A DNA stretch of 64,000 bases from Paucilactobacillus vaccinostercus DSM 20634 (lineage in GTDB: Bacteria > Bacillota > Bacilli > Lactobacillales > Lactobacillaceae): NCBI RefSeq assembly GCF_001436295.1, contig NZ_AYYY01000005.1, forward strand, positions 62,001-126,000, given 5' to 3'. The notes below the pieces were generated by a model. It did not search any database and was not told where the DNA came from. It was given only the letters and a program-made list of their open reading frames with translations. Both the position numbers and the translations under genes were made by a program. This document shows, piece after piece, positions 1 through 10,037 of this stretch (position 1 is the stretch's first letter; every line of letters starts with the position of its first letter).

Positions 1-243
1 GGAGCGGGTTGGTATTTTAAAATTTCAGAGTTGGAGTGGTTAATGATTGCCTTAGCCATTTTCTTCGTAGTGGTCAGTGAATTCGCGAATACGATTGCTG
101 AATCGCTAACGGATTTGATTGTTCGAAATCACTATGATCCATTGGCCAAAAAAATTAAGGACGTAGCTGCAGGAAGTGTTTTACTTGCGGCTACGTTTGC
201 TGTTGTTGTGGCGATCATTATTTTTGTTCCTAAACTTTTTTAG
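1..243 (+). CDS. dgkA: Undecaprenol/diacylglycerol kinase, C-terminal part (cut by window edge)
   Basis: The reading frame is open from base 1, so the N-terminus lies outside the window. What remains is about 80 residues with two hydrophobic helices and the family signature ...EFANTIAESLTDL..., in which the Glu and Asn residues lie at the membrane active site of DagK-type kinases. Gram-positive members phosphorylate undecaprenol to recycle the cell-wall lipid carrier. It is followed 17 bases later by era, the usual Firmicute order. The TTG at 31 and ATG at 43 are internal codons, not the start. Confidence 0.85.
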   Translation, partial: GAGWYFKISELEWLMIALAIFFVVVSEFANTIAESLTDLIVRNHYDPLAKKIKDVAAGSVLLAATFAVVVAIIIFVPKLF

Positions 244-260
244 AATGAGTGGTAGTAAAA

Positions 261-1166
261 ATGGATAATCCAAACTATAAATCAGGGTTTGTTGCTTTAA
301 TTGGCCGGCCAAATGTCGGCAAGTCGACGTTGCTCAATCAAGTTATCGGGCAAAAGGTGGCGATCATGAGTAACGTCGCCCAGACAACCAGAAATAAGAT
401 TCAGGGAATTTACACTTCTAATGACGCACAGATCGTGTTTATTGATACACCGGGGATCCATAAGCCACAAACTAAGTTAGGTGACTTCATGGAACGTTCG
501 ACGTTATCTGCATTGGATGAGGTGGATGCAGTTTTATACGTTGTGAATGCGACGGAGAATAAAGGTGCCGGTGATAACTTCATTATTGAACGATTGAAAA
601 AGGTGCATCAACCGATTTACTTGGTTATTAATAAGATAGATCAGGTGAAGCCGGAACGGCTATTGGATGTTAAAACGCAATTTGAAAGTGCACTTAAGTA
701 TGAAAAAATTGTTCCAATTTCGGCGTTAAATGGGAATAATGTGTCAACGCTGATTCAAGAGTTAGTTGAGAAGCTACCAAATGGACCCCAGTATTATCCT
801 GCGGATCAGGTGAGTGATCATCCTGAACGATTTGTAGTGGCTGAATTAATTCGGGAAAAGGTATTTCAACTAACCCGGCAAGAAGTGCCGCATTCTGTTG
901 CCATTGATATCGAGCAGATCAAACGTCGAGATGAGCATACCATCGATGTCAGTGCCACGATTATTGTTGAACGCCCTGGCCAAAAAGGGATTATTATTGG
1001 CAAAGGTGGTGCCATGTTAAAGAAAATTGGCACACTGGCACGGCAAGATATTGAACGATTGATGGGAGACAAGGTTTACTTGAAGTTATGGGTAAAAGTT
1101 GTCGATGGTTGGCGTGACAAGGGGTCAATGCTCAAGTCATACGGTTATCGTCGAAATGATTATTAG
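261..1166 (+). CDS. era: GTPase Era, 16S rRNA/30S maturation
   Basis: 301 aa, the usual length. The G1 motif GRPNVGKS is at residues 15-22, followed by DTPG (G3) near 61 and NKID (G4) near 125. A C-terminal KH domain carries GKGG, the RNA-binding loop, near residue 250. Era binds the 3' end of 16S rRNA and checks late small-subunit assembly. I chose ATG 261 because GAGTGG at 247-252 is a reasonable Shine-Dalgarno 8 bases away and the N-terminus then matches the family; an upstream GTG at 249 is in frame but badly placed. It lies between dgkA and recO. Confidence 0.96.
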   Translation: MDNPNYKSGFVALIGRPNVGKSTLLNQVIGQKVAIMSNVAQTTRNKIQGIYTSNDAQIVFIDTPGIHKPQTKLGDFMERSTLSALDEVDAVLYVVNATENKGAGDNFIIERLKKVHQPIYLVINKIDQVKPERLLDVKTQFESALKYEKIVPISALNGNNVSTLIQELVEKLPNGPQYYPADQVSDHPERFVVAELIREKVFQLTRQEVPHSVAIDIEQIKRRDEHTIDVSATIIVERPGQKGIIIGKGGAMLKKIGTLARQDIERLMGDKVYLKLWVKVVDGWRDKGSMLKSYGYRRNDY

Positions 1167-1199
1167 CCTTTAGTCGGTTGGTTGATGGGGGTGACGTCG

Positions 1200-1994
1200 A
1201 TGAGTGGTTCTGTGCAAGAATTTAACGGTATCGTGATGTATCGACGTGATTATCGCGAACGGGATTTATTAGTTAAAATTTTGACGGACAAAATTGGTAA
1301 GACCATGTTTTTTGTCAAAAATGCTAAGAAAAAGGGATCGCGAGTAGCCGCCGATATTCTCCCGTTTACAAGTGGTCAATATACTGGGGTCCTTAACCAA
1401 GATGGATTGAGCTTTATTAATACCACAATGGAAACCACGCATTTTTATCAAATTACGCAAGATATTGTTAAAAATGCTTATGCAACCTATGTTTTAGCGT
1501 TGGTTGATAGTGCATTCACTGATCAAAAACCGTTGGGACGGTGGTTTCATCAAATTTATCAGGCGTTAACGTTAATTGACGATGGGTTAGATGCTGCAGT
1601 CATTGCTAATATTATTGAAATTCAATTATTAGTACCGTTTGGAATTGCCCCCAATTGGCAGGGATGTAGTGTCTGTGGTCGAACGGATTTGGCATTTGAT
1701 TATTCGCTCAAATATGGCGGGGTGATCTGTCAGCAACACTATCATTTGGATCCACATCGGCTCCATGTTGATCAACGGACCATCTACTATCTCCGCCGAT
1801 TTTCAATTTTGGATCTGGATCAATTAAAATCGATCACAGTTCATCCGGATACAAAAAAGAAGCTTCGGCAAGTAATTGACAAGATTTACGATGAAGGTGT
1901 TGGTTTGCGCTTGAAAAGTAAACGATTTATTGATCAAATGGATTCATGGGCGGAGCAAATTCCACCATTAAAGCCAAAACAAAAAGACGATTGA
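1200..1994 (+). CDS. recO: DNA repair protein RecO
   Basis: 264 aa with an N-terminal OB-fold and a C-terminal helical domain containing a zinc-finger pattern (CSVCG ... CQQH, about residues 155-180). RecO loads RecA on SSB-coated single strands together with RecR. The start at ATG 1200 is preceded by GGGGGTG; a TTG at 1182 and an ATG at 1185 are in frame but would add residues not expected for the family. It follows era directly and is probably co-transcribed with it. Its stop codon overlaps the -35 box of the next promoter. Confidence 0.93.
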   Translation: MSGSVQEFNGIVMYRRDYRERDLLVKILTDKIGKTMFFVKNAKKKGSRVAADILPFTSGQYTGVLNQDGLSFINTTMETTHFYQITQDIVKNAYATYVLALVDSAFTDQKPLGRWFHQIYQALTLIDDGLDAAVIANIIEIQLLVPFGIAPNWQGCSVCGRTDLAFDYSLKYGGVICQQHYHLDPHRLHVDQRTIYYLRRFSILDLDQLKSITVHPDTKKKLRQVIDKIYDEGVGLRLKSKRFIDQMDSWAEQIPPLKPKQKDD

Positions 1995-2019
1995 CAAGTT
2001 GAAAGACGTCGACTATGAT
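1991..2019 (+). promoter_or_regulatory. Sigma-A promoter of the glyQS T-box transcript
   Basis: TTGACA at 1991-1996 and TATGAT at 2014-2019 are separated by exactly 17 bases, one mismatch from consensus. The -35 box overlaps the recO stop codon. Transcription would begin near 2026, just before the T-box leader. Confidence 0.85.
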
Positions 2020-2026
2020 TAACTAG

Positions 2027-2235
2027 AAATTAAATATGGCAGCAATGACGAAGTAAAAATAATTCAAGGTTTAGCGAGTGTGGGAAGGTGAAAGCCACGC
2101 GATTTGAATTTTAGGCACTTTAACAGTTGCGTTACAATGAAGCTGTTTCACGTTGATGTGAAAAAGCAGGGTGGAACCGCGAATGATATCGTCCCTGTAA
2201 AGATTGGCATTAGTCTAATCTTTACAGGTTTTTTA
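2027..2235 (+). promoter_or_regulatory. T-box riboswitch (glycyl) with terminator
   Basis: The conserved T-box bulge AGGGTGGAACCGCG lies at 2168-2181. Downstream, CCTGTAAAGATT (2194-2205) pairs with AATCTTTACAGG (2217-2228), followed by six T, giving an intrinsic terminator. A GGC glycine codon at 2114-2116, followed by A, sits where the specifier loop on the 3' side of Stem I is expected. The leader is short, consistent with the glyQS class that lacks Stem II. Uncharged tRNA-Gly should stabilise the antiterminator and turn on glyQS. The specifier assignment is inference from position and the downstream gene. Confidence 0.93.
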
Positions 2236-2255
2236 TTTTGAGAGGAGAACTAGTG

Positions 2256-3182
2256 ATGACAAAAAAATTGCCGGTACAAGAAATCATACTTACGTTACAA
2301 AAATATTGGTCACAACAAGGGTGCATGCTGATGCAGTCTTATGATACTGAAAAAGGAGCAGGAACAATGAGCCCCTATACTTTCTTGCGGGCAATTGGAC
2401 CAGAGCCTTGGAATGCGGCCTATGTGGAACCATCAAGACGTCCGGCTGATGGTCGATATGGGGATAATCCAAACCGGTTATACCAACATCATCAGTTCCA
2501 AGTCATCATGAAGCCATCTCCTGATAATATTCAAGAACTGTATCTTAATAGTTTACGGGAACTCGGAATTGAACCGCTGGAACATGATATTCGATTTGTT
2601 GAAGATAACTGGGAAAACCCATCAATGGGTTGCGCTGGTGTTGGTTGGGAAGTTTGGCTTGACGGGATGGAAGTGACCCAGTTTACTTATTTCCAAGTAG
2701 TCGGGGGGCTTCAAATGGATCCCGTTGCTGCCGAAGTAACATACGGACTTGAACGACTTTCACAATACATTCAAGATGTTAATAACGTGTTTGATCTTGA
2801 ATGGACGGATGGCGTTTTGTACGGAGATATTTTTAAAGAACCTGAATATGAACACTCAAAGTATAGTTTTGAAATGAGTAATCAAGAAATGCTACTCCAA
2901 TTCTTTGAGTCGTACGAGGCTGAGGCACAACGATTGATTAAAGCCGGGCTTGTTCATCCAGCTTATGATTATGTTTTAAAGTGTAGTCATACCTTTAATC
3001 TGTTAGATGCACGGGGAGCGGTATCGGTTACCGAACGTGCCGGCTATTTATCGCGAATTCGTAACTTAGCCCGGATGATTGCGCGGGCCTTTGTTGCAGA
3101 ACGTAAGAAGCTTGGATTCCCACTGATCAAGGATGAAGCAAAACGACAAGCATTATTGGCTGACGATAAGGAGGAAAAGTAA
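2256..3182 (+). CDS. glyQ: Glycyl-tRNA synthetase alpha subunit
   Basis: 308 aa class II synthetase subunit of the bacterial alpha2-beta2 enzyme; it carries the catalytic domain that makes glycyl-adenylate. The motif [17 protein letters not shown] is seen at about residues 59-75. ATG 2256 follows GAGAGGAG at 2239; an in-frame codon at 2238 is inside the leader and is rejected. It is controlled by the upstream T-box and is one base from glyS, so the two are translationally linked. Confidence 0.97.
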   Translation: MTKKLPVQEIILTLQKYWSQQGCMLMQSYDTEKGAGTMSPYTFLRAIGPEPWNAAYVEPSRRPADGRYGDNPNRLYQHHQFQVIMKPSPDNIQELYLNSLRELGIEPLEHDIRFVEDNWENPSMGCAGVGWEVWLDGMEVTQFTYFQVVGGLQMDPVAAEVTYGLERLSQYIQDVNNVFDLEWTDGVLYGDIFKEPEYEHSKYSFEMSNQEMLLQFFESYEAEAQRLIKAGLVHPAYDYVLKCSHTFNLLDARGAVSVTERAGYLSRIRNLARMIARAFVAERKKLGFPLIKDEAKRQALLADDKEEK

Positions 3183-3183
3183 A

Positions 3184-5262
3184 ATGGCTCATTCATTTTT
3201 ACTAGAAATTGGCGTCGAAGAAATGCCTGCACATGTTGTAACACCAAGTATTGAGCAATTAGCACAACGTGTTACGAAATACTTAAAGGAACAACGTATT
3301 GAATTTGGGGAATTGAAGCAGTATGCGACGCCACGTCGCCTGGCGATTTTATTGACGGATCTGGCCGATAAACAACCAGATATTGATACTGAGGTTAAAG
3401 GCCCCGCAAAGAAAATTGCACAGGATGCTGATGGTAATTGGACTAAAGCAGCGATTGGATTTACACGTGGTCAAGGCCTGAGTGTTGATGATATTACATT
3501 TAAGGAAATTAAGGGAACTGAATACGTTTATGTGGAAAAACACATTGCCGGTAAAACGGTAAATGAAGTTTTAAGTGGGTTGAAAGACATTATCATGGCA
3601 ATGAACTTCCCAACGATGATGAAGTGGTCAACACATAAGTTTGAATTTGTCCGCCCCATCAAATGGTTAGTGGCATTACTTGATTCGCAAGTAATCCCAT
3701 TTTCAATCTTAAACGTTGCCACCGGCAACCAAACTAAGGGGCACCGTTTCTTAGGTCATGATATTACGCTTAATCAAGCAACTGACTACGAAGGGGCACT
3801 TGAACACGAGTTTGTAATTGCGGACCAAGATGCAAGAAAGCAATTAATTCGGCAGCAGATTGAAAAGATCGCAACCGATAACAAATGGCATGTTCAGCCC
3901 GATGAAGACCTGCTGGAAGAGGTCAACAACTTGGTTGAATGGCCAACAGCGTTTAGCGGTCACTTTGACGAAAAGTACCTTGAGTTACCGGATGAAGTTT
4001 TGATTACTTCGATGAAGGATCACCAACGTTTCTTTTTCGCGCGGGATCAAGCAGGAGCTTTGCTGCCTAACTTTATTTCAGTTCGAAATGGAAATGATCA
4101 ATTCCTAGATAATGTGGTCCGCGGTAATGAACGTGTGTTAACCGCCCGTCTTGAGGATGCACAATTCTTCTATCAAGAGGATCAGCAGGTTACGGTGGAC
4201 GAGTACGTTGAGCGTCTTAAAAACGTTAGCTTCCATGATAAAATTAGTACAATGTTTGAAAAAATGCAGCGAGTATCGGTTTTAGCAACCATGTTTGGGC
4301 AACAGTTGAACTTAACTGATAATGAACTGGCTGAGTTGAAGCGTGCTAGTCAGATTTATAAATTTGACTTAACCACTGGTATGGTCGGTGAATTTGCCGA
4401 ACTTCAGGGAGTTATGGGTGAAAAGTATGCCTTACTTAAGGGAGAACCAGCGGCCGTAGCAACCGCAATTCGCGAACATTACATGCCAATTTCGGCAGAA
4501 GGCGAATTACCAGAAACTCAGATTGGTTCAATTTTGGCAATTGCGGATAAGTTGGATTCTATTTTAAGTTTCTTTGCTGTTGGAATGATTCCAAGTGGTT
4601 CCAATGATCCGTACGCACTTCGCCGTCAGGCATTTGGAATTGTCAGAATTATTGCTGATAAGCAATGGCACTTGCCATTACTTAACATTGCTTCGGTATT
4701 TTCAGATGCAATGAAGACGGCATCTGTGGTTCCGACATTTGATGTGACTGTTCATGCAAACGAGGTCAGTGACTTTATCAAGGATCGGATTAAGCAACTC
4801 TTCAGTCATCAAGGTATTCGCCATGATATTGTTGAAGCTGCTACTGAAAGCACACAGTCAGATATTGAAAACGTGATCGAAGCACAGCAGGCAATTGATA
4901 CGGCTAAAAATACTGATGGCTTTAAAGCTTCGGTTGAAGCTTTAACACGAGTAATGAGAATCTCAAAGAAGGCAGATTTTGCGGAAGATCAGTTAACGGT
5001 TGATGCAAAGCTATTTGAAAATCCATCCGAAATAGCTTTGCATGACCAGGTGGCTGCATTAAGTGATCACTTTGCGGCGCAGTCTGTGACGGCTAAGCTA
5101 ACGGGATTGCTGGATCTTCGCACTGCGATCGATGCTTACTTTGATGAGAACATGATTATGGCCGATGATGAACAAGTGCGTGATAATCGATTGAAACAGT
5201 TGAAAAAACTATCAAATATGATTTTATCCGTTGCTAATCTCGATGCATTGATCGTGAAGTAA
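3184..5262 (+). CDS. glyS: Glycyl-tRNA synthetase beta subunit
   Basis: 692 aa, normal for the beta subunit, starting [15 protein letters not shown], a typical GlyS N-terminus. It recognises tRNA-Gly and carries the HD and anticodon-binding domains toward the C-terminus. The Shine-Dalgarno AAGGAGGA at about 3169-3176 overlaps the end of glyQ. A longer frame opens at 3133, but the family N-terminus and ribosome-binding site fix the start at 3184. Confidence 0.97.
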   Translation: MAHSFLLEIGVEEMPAHVVTPSIEQLAQRVTKYLKEQRIEFGELKQYATPRRLAILLTDLADKQPDIDTEVKGPAKKIAQDADGNWTKAAIGFTRGQGLSVDDITFKEIKGTEYVYVEKHIAGKTVNEVLSGLKDIIMAMNFPTMMKWSTHKFEFVRPIKWLVALLDSQVIPFSILNVATGNQTKGHRFLGHDITLNQATDYEGALEHEFVIADQDARKQLIRQQIEKIATDNKWHVQPDEDLLEEVNNLVEWPTAFSGHFDEKYLELPDEVLITSMKDHQRFFFARDQAGALLPNFISVRNGNDQFLDNVVRGNERVLTARLEDAQFFYQEDQQVTVDEYVERLKNVSFHDKISTMFEKMQRVSVLATMFGQQLNLTDNELAELKRASQIYKFDLTTGMVGEFAELQGVMGEKYALLKGEPAAVATAIREHYMPISAEGELPETQIGSILAIADKLDSILSFFAVGMIPSGSNDPYALRRQAFGIVRIIADKQWHLPLLNIASVFSDAMKTASVVPTFDVTVHANEVSDFIKDRIKQLFSHQGIRHDIVEAATESTQSDIENVIEAQQAIDTAKNTDGFKASVEALTRVMRISKKADFAEDQLTVDAKLFENPSEIALHDQVAALSDHFAAQSVTAKLTGLLDLRTAIDAYFDENMIMADDEQVRDNRLKQLKKLSNMILSVANLDALIVK

Positions 5263-5305
5263 GCGCGGAGAACTTGACAAAGATGTTCGGGCAAGGTTGT
5301 TTTGA

Positions 5306-5333
5306 TTGACAATATAGTAGTTTGTGTTAACAT
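5306..5333 (+). promoter_or_regulatory. Probable promoter of dnaG-rpoD
   Basis: TTGACA at 5306-5311 is followed, after 16 bases, by TAACAT (5328-5333), a fair -10. It lies in the 160-base gap between glyS and dnaG. A second TTGACA at 5274 has no convincing -10 partner. Confidence 0.4.
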
Positions 5334-5424
5334 GTATCATGTATAAATGTGAGTGTGAACAGAGTCGCGTTCCGATTGGAAAGCGGCTTTTCGTAGCTAT
5401 TGGCAATTGAACCGAGGTGTTTTG

Positions 5425-7269
5425 ATGGTGGCCAGGATTCCGGAGGAAGTTATTGACCAGGTACGAAACTCCGTTAATATTGCAGATGTTGTTGGGCAAT
5501 ATGTGCAATTAAAGAAATCTGGTAAAAATTTGTTTGGGCTGTGTCCATTTCAAGATGAAAAGACGGCCTCTTTTTCGGTCAATGAGAGTAAGCAAATTTT
5601 TCACTGCTTTAGTTGTGGTCGTGGCGGAAATGTTTTTAAATTTATTATGGAAATTGAGAACATTTCCTTTCCACAAGCAGTTATTAAAATTGCACAAGAT
5701 AATCAGATTGCGCTACCGCAATCTGTTCAAGAGAGTGAATTTGATGGTGGTCAACAGGTCAACAGTGTTGATCACCAGCTTATTGAGCTCCACGAGTTAG
5801 CGGCTAAGCTTTATCATCATATTTTGGTTAACACTCAAGCTGGCGCTACAGCGTTAAGCTATTTAAAGCAGCGAGGGCTGAGTGCGGAAATTATCAATGA
5901 TTTTGGAATTGGCTTTGCGCCACCTCAGCGACTATTATTGCCGTTTTTTCACGAGCGGCAAACCGACGCCGACTTATTACAGCAAACGGGCCTTTTTTCG
6001 CAAAACCAACAGGGCGAGCTGTATGACCGCTTTGTGGATCGAATTATGTTTCCAATTAAAAATGGTAGTGGGCAAGTGATTGCCTTCTCAGGACGATTAT
6101 TGTCAACCGAAAATACGGACATGCCAAAGTATCTGAATAGTCCTGAAACGAAACTATTTAACAAACGCCGGGTGCTATTTAATTTTGATATTGCGCGTAA
6201 AGCAGCTCGTCGGGAACAAAAATTGATTTTATTTGAAGGCTTTATGGATGTGATTGCGGCCTATCGAGCGGGAGTTACCAATGGGATTGCCTCGATGGGA
6301 ACCAGTTTGACTGAAGAACAGGTGAGCATGATTGAACGGGTAACCTCCAATCTTGATGTTTGCTATGATGGTGATCAGGCTGGGCAAAACGCAACTAAAC
6401 GGGCGCTTGAAATGATTCAAGGGCAAACGACGAATGTTCAATTGGAAGTTGTTTCGATGCCCGCGGGTATTGACCCTGATGAGTATTTACAGCAATATGG
6501 CGCAGAAAAATTTAAACAGTGGTTGATGGATGCTCGACAGACCCCAGTTGCATTTAGCCTGCGACATCTTAAGCAGGGACTAAATCTAGAAAACGAAGCC
6601 GACCAAATCAACTATTTAAATGCGGCATTACAAATTATTGCTGGGGTTCCAAATGAAATTGAACAGGATGTTTATGTTAATCAACTGGTGTCAGAGTTTA
6701 AACTCGATAAGGCCAATTTAACAAGCCAGTTACGGGAGTTAACCCGTCAGCGCGATGAACAGGTGCAACGAGAGCAAGCACAACAAAATTATAACCATGT
6801 TGAGACAGCGCCCGTATATCAGCAAGAACAGCCGGTACTTGACCAAACACAGGTTGCGGAACGAATGCTCCTCAGGCAAATGCTGCATGATCATGGTATT
6901 TGGGTGCACGTTCAAAATATTGATAATTTTGCTTTTGTCCATGAAACGTATCAAACTCTTTATTTATTGGCGGCCAGTTATTTTGAGACACATAGCGAGT
7001 ACCTTGCGTCAGAATTTGTTGATTACGTTAAGGATGACCGATTGCAGCAGTTATTGGTAGAGGTTGAGCTAATTCAAACGGATGAAAGTGCTAATATTGA
7101 TGCCGTCAATGATTATATACGGATCATTATGCAAAAAACACCAATTGAAGAGCAAATAAAGAGCAAAAAAATGCAGTTGCATGAGGCGTCTCATTTGAAA
7201 AACCAAGAATTAGAGCAACAGTTGACGATTGAATTGATTGATTTGTTAAGAAAGCAACAGCAATTATGA
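5425..7269 (+). CDS. dnaG: DNA primase
   Basis: 614 aa. N-terminal zinc-binding domain (residues about 34-75), then the RNA-polymerase/TOPRIM core (with FEGFMDVIA near residue 270), then a C-terminal helicase-binding domain. It makes RNA primers at the fork with DnaB-type helicase. The zinc motif reads CPFQDEK...FHCFSCG: Cys40, Cys61 and Cys64 are present, but the position normally occupied by the His ligand is Gln43 (CAA). ATG 5425 is preceded by GAGGTG; the in-frame TTG at 5407 is upstream of that site. It is in an operon with rpoD, the classical macromolecular-synthesis arrangement. Confidence 0.95.
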   Translation: MVARIPEEVIDQVRNSVNIADVVGQYVQLKKSGKNLFGLCPFQDEKTASFSVNESKQIFHCFSCGRGGNVFKFIMEIENISFPQAVIKIAQDNQIALPQSVQESEFDGGQQVNSVDHQLIELHELAAKLYHHILVNTQAGATALSYLKQRGLSAEIINDFGIGFAPPQRLLLPFFHERQTDADLLQQTGLFSQNQQGELYDRFVDRIMFPIKNGSGQVIAFSGRLLSTENTDMPKYLNSPETKLFNKRRVLFNFDIARKAARREQKLILFEGFMDVIAAYRAGVTNGIASMGTSLTEEQVSMIERVTSNLDVCYDGDQAGQNATKRALEMIQGQTTNVQLEVVSMPAGIDPDEYLQQYGAEKFKQWLMDARQTPVAFSLRHLKQGLNLENEADQINYLNAALQIIAGVPNEIEQDVYVNQLVSEFKLDKANLTSQLRELTRQRDEQVQREQAQQNYNHVETAPVYQQEQPVLDQTQVAERMLLRQMLHDHGIWVHVQNIDNFAFVHETYQTLYLLAASYFETHSEYLASEFVDYVKDDRLQQLLVEVELIQTDESANIDAVNDYIRIIMQKTPIEEQIKSKKMQLHEASHLKNQELEQQLTIELIDLLRKQQQL

Positions 7270-7287
7270 TCATAAGGAGAGTATTAA

Positions 7288-8433
7288 ATGGCTAAAAATG
7301 TCAAAAAAGATAAAGACAAGGTTATCTCTAACAAGGAAGATTTCGACCAAAAAAAATATGATTCTGCCGTTGGTAAATTAATTCGTGAATACAAAAAGAA
7401 GAAAACGATTAAGTATGATGAATTAACCGATAAAATTGCGACGCCTTTCGGTCTGGTTGCTGAAGGAATGGATGACTTAATTCAAAATGTCGAAGACTCA
7501 GGAATTAGCGTTGTCGATGAAAATGGTGAACCAGATCCACGGGCGTTGAAAGCACAAGAGGTATCTAAAAAAGAATTAGATGACACCTCGGCTCCAGCCG
7601 GTGTCAAGATCAACGATCCAGTCCGGATGTACTTGAAAGAAATTGGCCGGGTTAATTTGTTGAGCGCCGAAGAAGAAGTACAACTAGCACTTCGGATTGA
7701 AGAAGGCGACGAGACAGCTAAGCAAGAATTAGCAGAAGCTAACCTTCGTTTGGTGGTTTCAATTGCTAAACGCTATGTTGGGCGAGGAATGCAATTCCTA
7801 GACCTCATTCAAGAAGGAAACATGGGCTTGATGAAGGCCGTTGAAAAATTTGATTACCGCAAGGGATTCAAGTTTTCGACTTACGCAACATGGTGGATTC
7901 GTCAGGCGATCACCCGTGCGATTGCCGACCAAGCGCGGACGATTCGTATCCCAGTGCACATGGTTGAAACGATTAATAAGTTGATCCGGATTCAGCGTCA
8001 ATTGCTTCAGGATTTGGGACGGGAACCAACCCCTGAAGAAATTGGTGCCGAAATGGATATGCCAACCGAAAAAGTACGTGAAATTTTGAAGATTGCACAA
8101 GAACCTGTATCGCTCGAAACCCCAATTGGTGAAGAGGATGATTCACATTTGGGCGACTTCATTGAAGATCAGGATGCAACTAGTCCTGCTGACCATGCAG
8201 CCTATGAGTTGTTGAAGGAACAGTTGGAAAATGTTTTGGATACCCTGACAGATCGTGAGGAAAATGTTCTTCGTCTTCGGTTCGGTCTAGACGACGGTCG
8301 GACACGGACGCTTGAAGAAGTTGGGAAGGTCTTTGGTGTTACCCGTGAACGGATTCGCCAAATTGAGGCTAAGGCGTTAAGAAAGTTACGTCATCCATCA
8401 CGTTCAAAACAACTAAAGGATTTCTTAGAATAG
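7288..8433 (+). CDS. rpoD: Primary sigma factor SigA (RpoD)
   Basis: 381 aa. The order is an acidic/basic region 1.1, region 1.2 ([16 protein letters not shown]), region 2 with [17 protein letters not shown] for -10 binding, region 3, and region 4.2 helix-turn-helix [20 protein letters not shown] for -35 binding. It directs RNA polymerase to the TTGACA/TATAAT-type promoters seen throughout this window. AAGGAGA sits upstream of ATG 7288, 18 bases after dnaG. Confidence 0.98.
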   Translation: MAKNVKKDKDKVISNKEDFDQKKYDSAVGKLIREYKKKKTIKYDELTDKIATPFGLVAEGMDDLIQNVEDSGISVVDENGEPDPRALKAQEVSKKELDDTSAPAGVKINDPVRMYLKEIGRVNLLSAEEEVQLALRIEEGDETAKQELAEANLRLVVSIAKRYVGRGMQFLDLIQEGNMGLMKAVEKFDYRKGFKFSTYATWWIRQAITRAIADQARTIRIPVHMVETINKLIRIQRQLLQDLGREPTPEEIGAEMDMPTEKVREILKIAQEPVSLETPIGEEDDSHLGDFIEDQDATSPADHAAYELLKEQLENVLDTLTDREENVLRLRFGLDDGRTRTLEEVGKVFGVTRERIRQIEAKALRKLRHPSRSKQLKDFLE

Positions 8434-8444
8434 TTAACAAGATT

Positions 8445-8490
8445 GGAAGACTCTCTCGGCTACGGATAGCGATTGACGCTTCCTTTTTTT
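8445..8490 (+). terminator. Probable terminator after rpoD
   Basis: GGAAG (8445-8449) pairs with CTTCC (8479-8483) before a T7 tract. Inside, a TCGGCTA/TAGCGA stem with one bulge can form. Imperfect, but placed directly after the rpoD stop. Confidence 0.45.
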
Positions 8491-8518
8491 ATGATTAAAC
8501 TTTTATTGAGGTGAAATG

Positions 8519-9214
8519 ATGGACGCAAAACAGTTATCAAAACGACTCGCAACAGTTGCTAAGTATGTTCCGGAGCACGCCAGGATGGCCGATATTGGTT
8601 CGGACCATGCCTATTTGCCGGCTTTTCTAGCTTTACAAGGAAAAATTTCGTTTGCCGTTGCGGGTGAGGTTGTTAAGGGACCGTACGAGAATGCGGTTCA
8701 TGAAATAAAGAGTCAAAATTTGGATCATGTGATTATCGCACGCCTGGCGGACGGATTGGATGCCGTTAACTTGGATGATCAGATTGATACCCTTACCATT
8801 GCGGGAATGGGAGGAACGTTGATTACTAAAATTTTGGAGCATGGATTAGCTAAGTTATCGACAGTAACTCGATTGATTCTGCAACCTAATGTGGGTGAGT
8901 ACGGTCTACGGAAGTGGCTAATGGAACATGATTACGAGATAATTGCTGAAGAAATTCTTGCTGAGGATGGGCATACTTATGAAATTATCGTCGCCCAGCC
9001 AGCCACTGATCCGATTATGTATACAGAGGCTCAGCTACTATTCGGTCCATATCTTGTGCAACAGCAAAGTGATGTTTTTCAAGCTAAGTGGCAAGAACAG
9101 TTAACACATTTAAAGCAATCTATTCAGCATATGGAAGCAGCAAAAAATCCGCCCTTAGATAAAATTAAGACGTTCCAAAGCGAGGTTAAAGCAATTCAGG
9201 AGGTGCTGGCATGA
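8519..9214 (+). CDS. trmK: tRNA (adenine(22)-N1)-methyltransferase TrmK
   Basis: 231 aa, COG2384 family. The SAM-binding motif DIGSDHAYLP is at about residues 23-32, with IAGMGGTLI near 90 and LQPNVGEYGLRKWL near 120, all hallmarks of TrmK. It methylates N1 of A22 in tRNA. GAGGTG at 8508-8513 fits either the ATG at 8516 or at 8519; I use 8519. It follows rpoD and overlaps the next gene by four bases (ATGA), the order known in Bacillus and lactobacilli. Confidence 0.92.
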   Translation: MDAKQLSKRLATVAKYVPEHARMADIGSDHAYLPAFLALQGKISFAVAGEVVKGPYENAVHEIKSQNLDHVIIARLADGLDAVNLDDQIDTLTIAGMGGTLITKILEHGLAKLSTVTRLILQPNVGEYGLRKWLMEHDYEIIAEEILAEDGHTYEIIVAQPATDPIMYTEAQLLFGPYLVQQQSDVFQAKWQEQLTHLKQSIQHMEAAKNPPLDKIKTFQSEVKAIQEVLA

Positions 9215-10020
9215 TTGGTCAGGATTTAATTCAGCGTTTTGAACGGTTTGCCCCCCCTGCAATTGCCGAAGACGGTGATCCGATAGGCCTTCAGCTTGGT
9301 GATCCGCGGCGTGAGGTTAAAACGGTGATGACTACATTAGATGTGCGACCTGAAGTTGTGGATGAAGCTATTGCATATCATGTTGATTTCATTTTTGCAC
9401 ATCATCCAATGGTGTTCCATGCAGCTAAAAATTTAGATTTAAGGGATCCTCAGAATGCAATGTATGCCCAACTAATCAAACATGACATAATTGTGTATGG
9501 TGCGCATACCAATCTCGATAATGCCAATGGGGGCATGAATGATTGGCTAGCACAACAACTGGGACTGCAACAGACGATACCGTTACTTAAAGGTGGTATT
9601 GATCCTGAAACGGGACTACTGTACGGAATGGGACGGGTTGGTAATTTGTCGCAACCGATGGATGCAATGACGTTTGCCCAGCATTGCAAACAAGTGTTCG
9701 GTGTTCGTGGATTACGCCTAATTCAGCCTGCTCATCCCCGGATGATTAACCGTGTTGCAGTTTTAGGGGGCTCGGGGGGCCAGTTTTATTTAGATGCTCT
9801 CAAAAAAGGTGCAGACGCGTACGTGACAGGTGATGTTTCGTATCACGTTGGTCATGATATGATTGCACATGATTTAGTCACAGTGGATCCTGGGCATCAT
9901 ATAGAATGCATTTGTAAATCATATTTACAACAGATATTCACACAATGGTGTACGGAAAATGATTGGGCGGTTGATATTTATGCGTCACAGCTCAATACCG
10001 ATCCATTTACGTTTGTTTAA
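9211..10020 (+). CDS. Nif3-like dinuclear metal-centre protein (YqfO family)
   Basis: 269 aa, the short form without the PII-like insert found in about 370-aa homologues. Metal-site motifs are AHHPMVFHA near residue 66, YGAHTNLDNANGGMN near 97 and a C-terminal GHHIECI segment. The family is also labelled GTP cyclohydrolase type 2-like, but its real substrate is uncertain. ATG 9211 overlaps the trmK stop (ATGA), indicating translational coupling. Confidence 0.88.
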   Translation: MIGQDLIQRFERFAPPAIAEDGDPIGLQLGDPRREVKTVMTTLDVRPEVVDEAIAYHVDFIFAHHPMVFHAAKNLDLRDPQNAMYAQLIKHDIIVYGAHTNLDNANGGMNDWLAQQLGLQQTIPLLKGGIDPETGLLYGMGRVGNLSQPMDAMTFAQHCKQVFGVRGLRLIQPAHPRMINRVAVLGGSGGQFYLDALKKGADAYVTGDVSYHVGHDMIAHDLVTVDPGHHIECICKSYLQQIFTQWCTENDWAVDIYASQLNTDPFTFV

Positions 10021-10037
10021 AATGTGGAGGCGATACA

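Noticed and set aside
5224-5508. 94-codon minus-strand frame between glyS and dnaG
   Set aside because: Covers the dnaG promoter and both gene ends; no start signal or motif.
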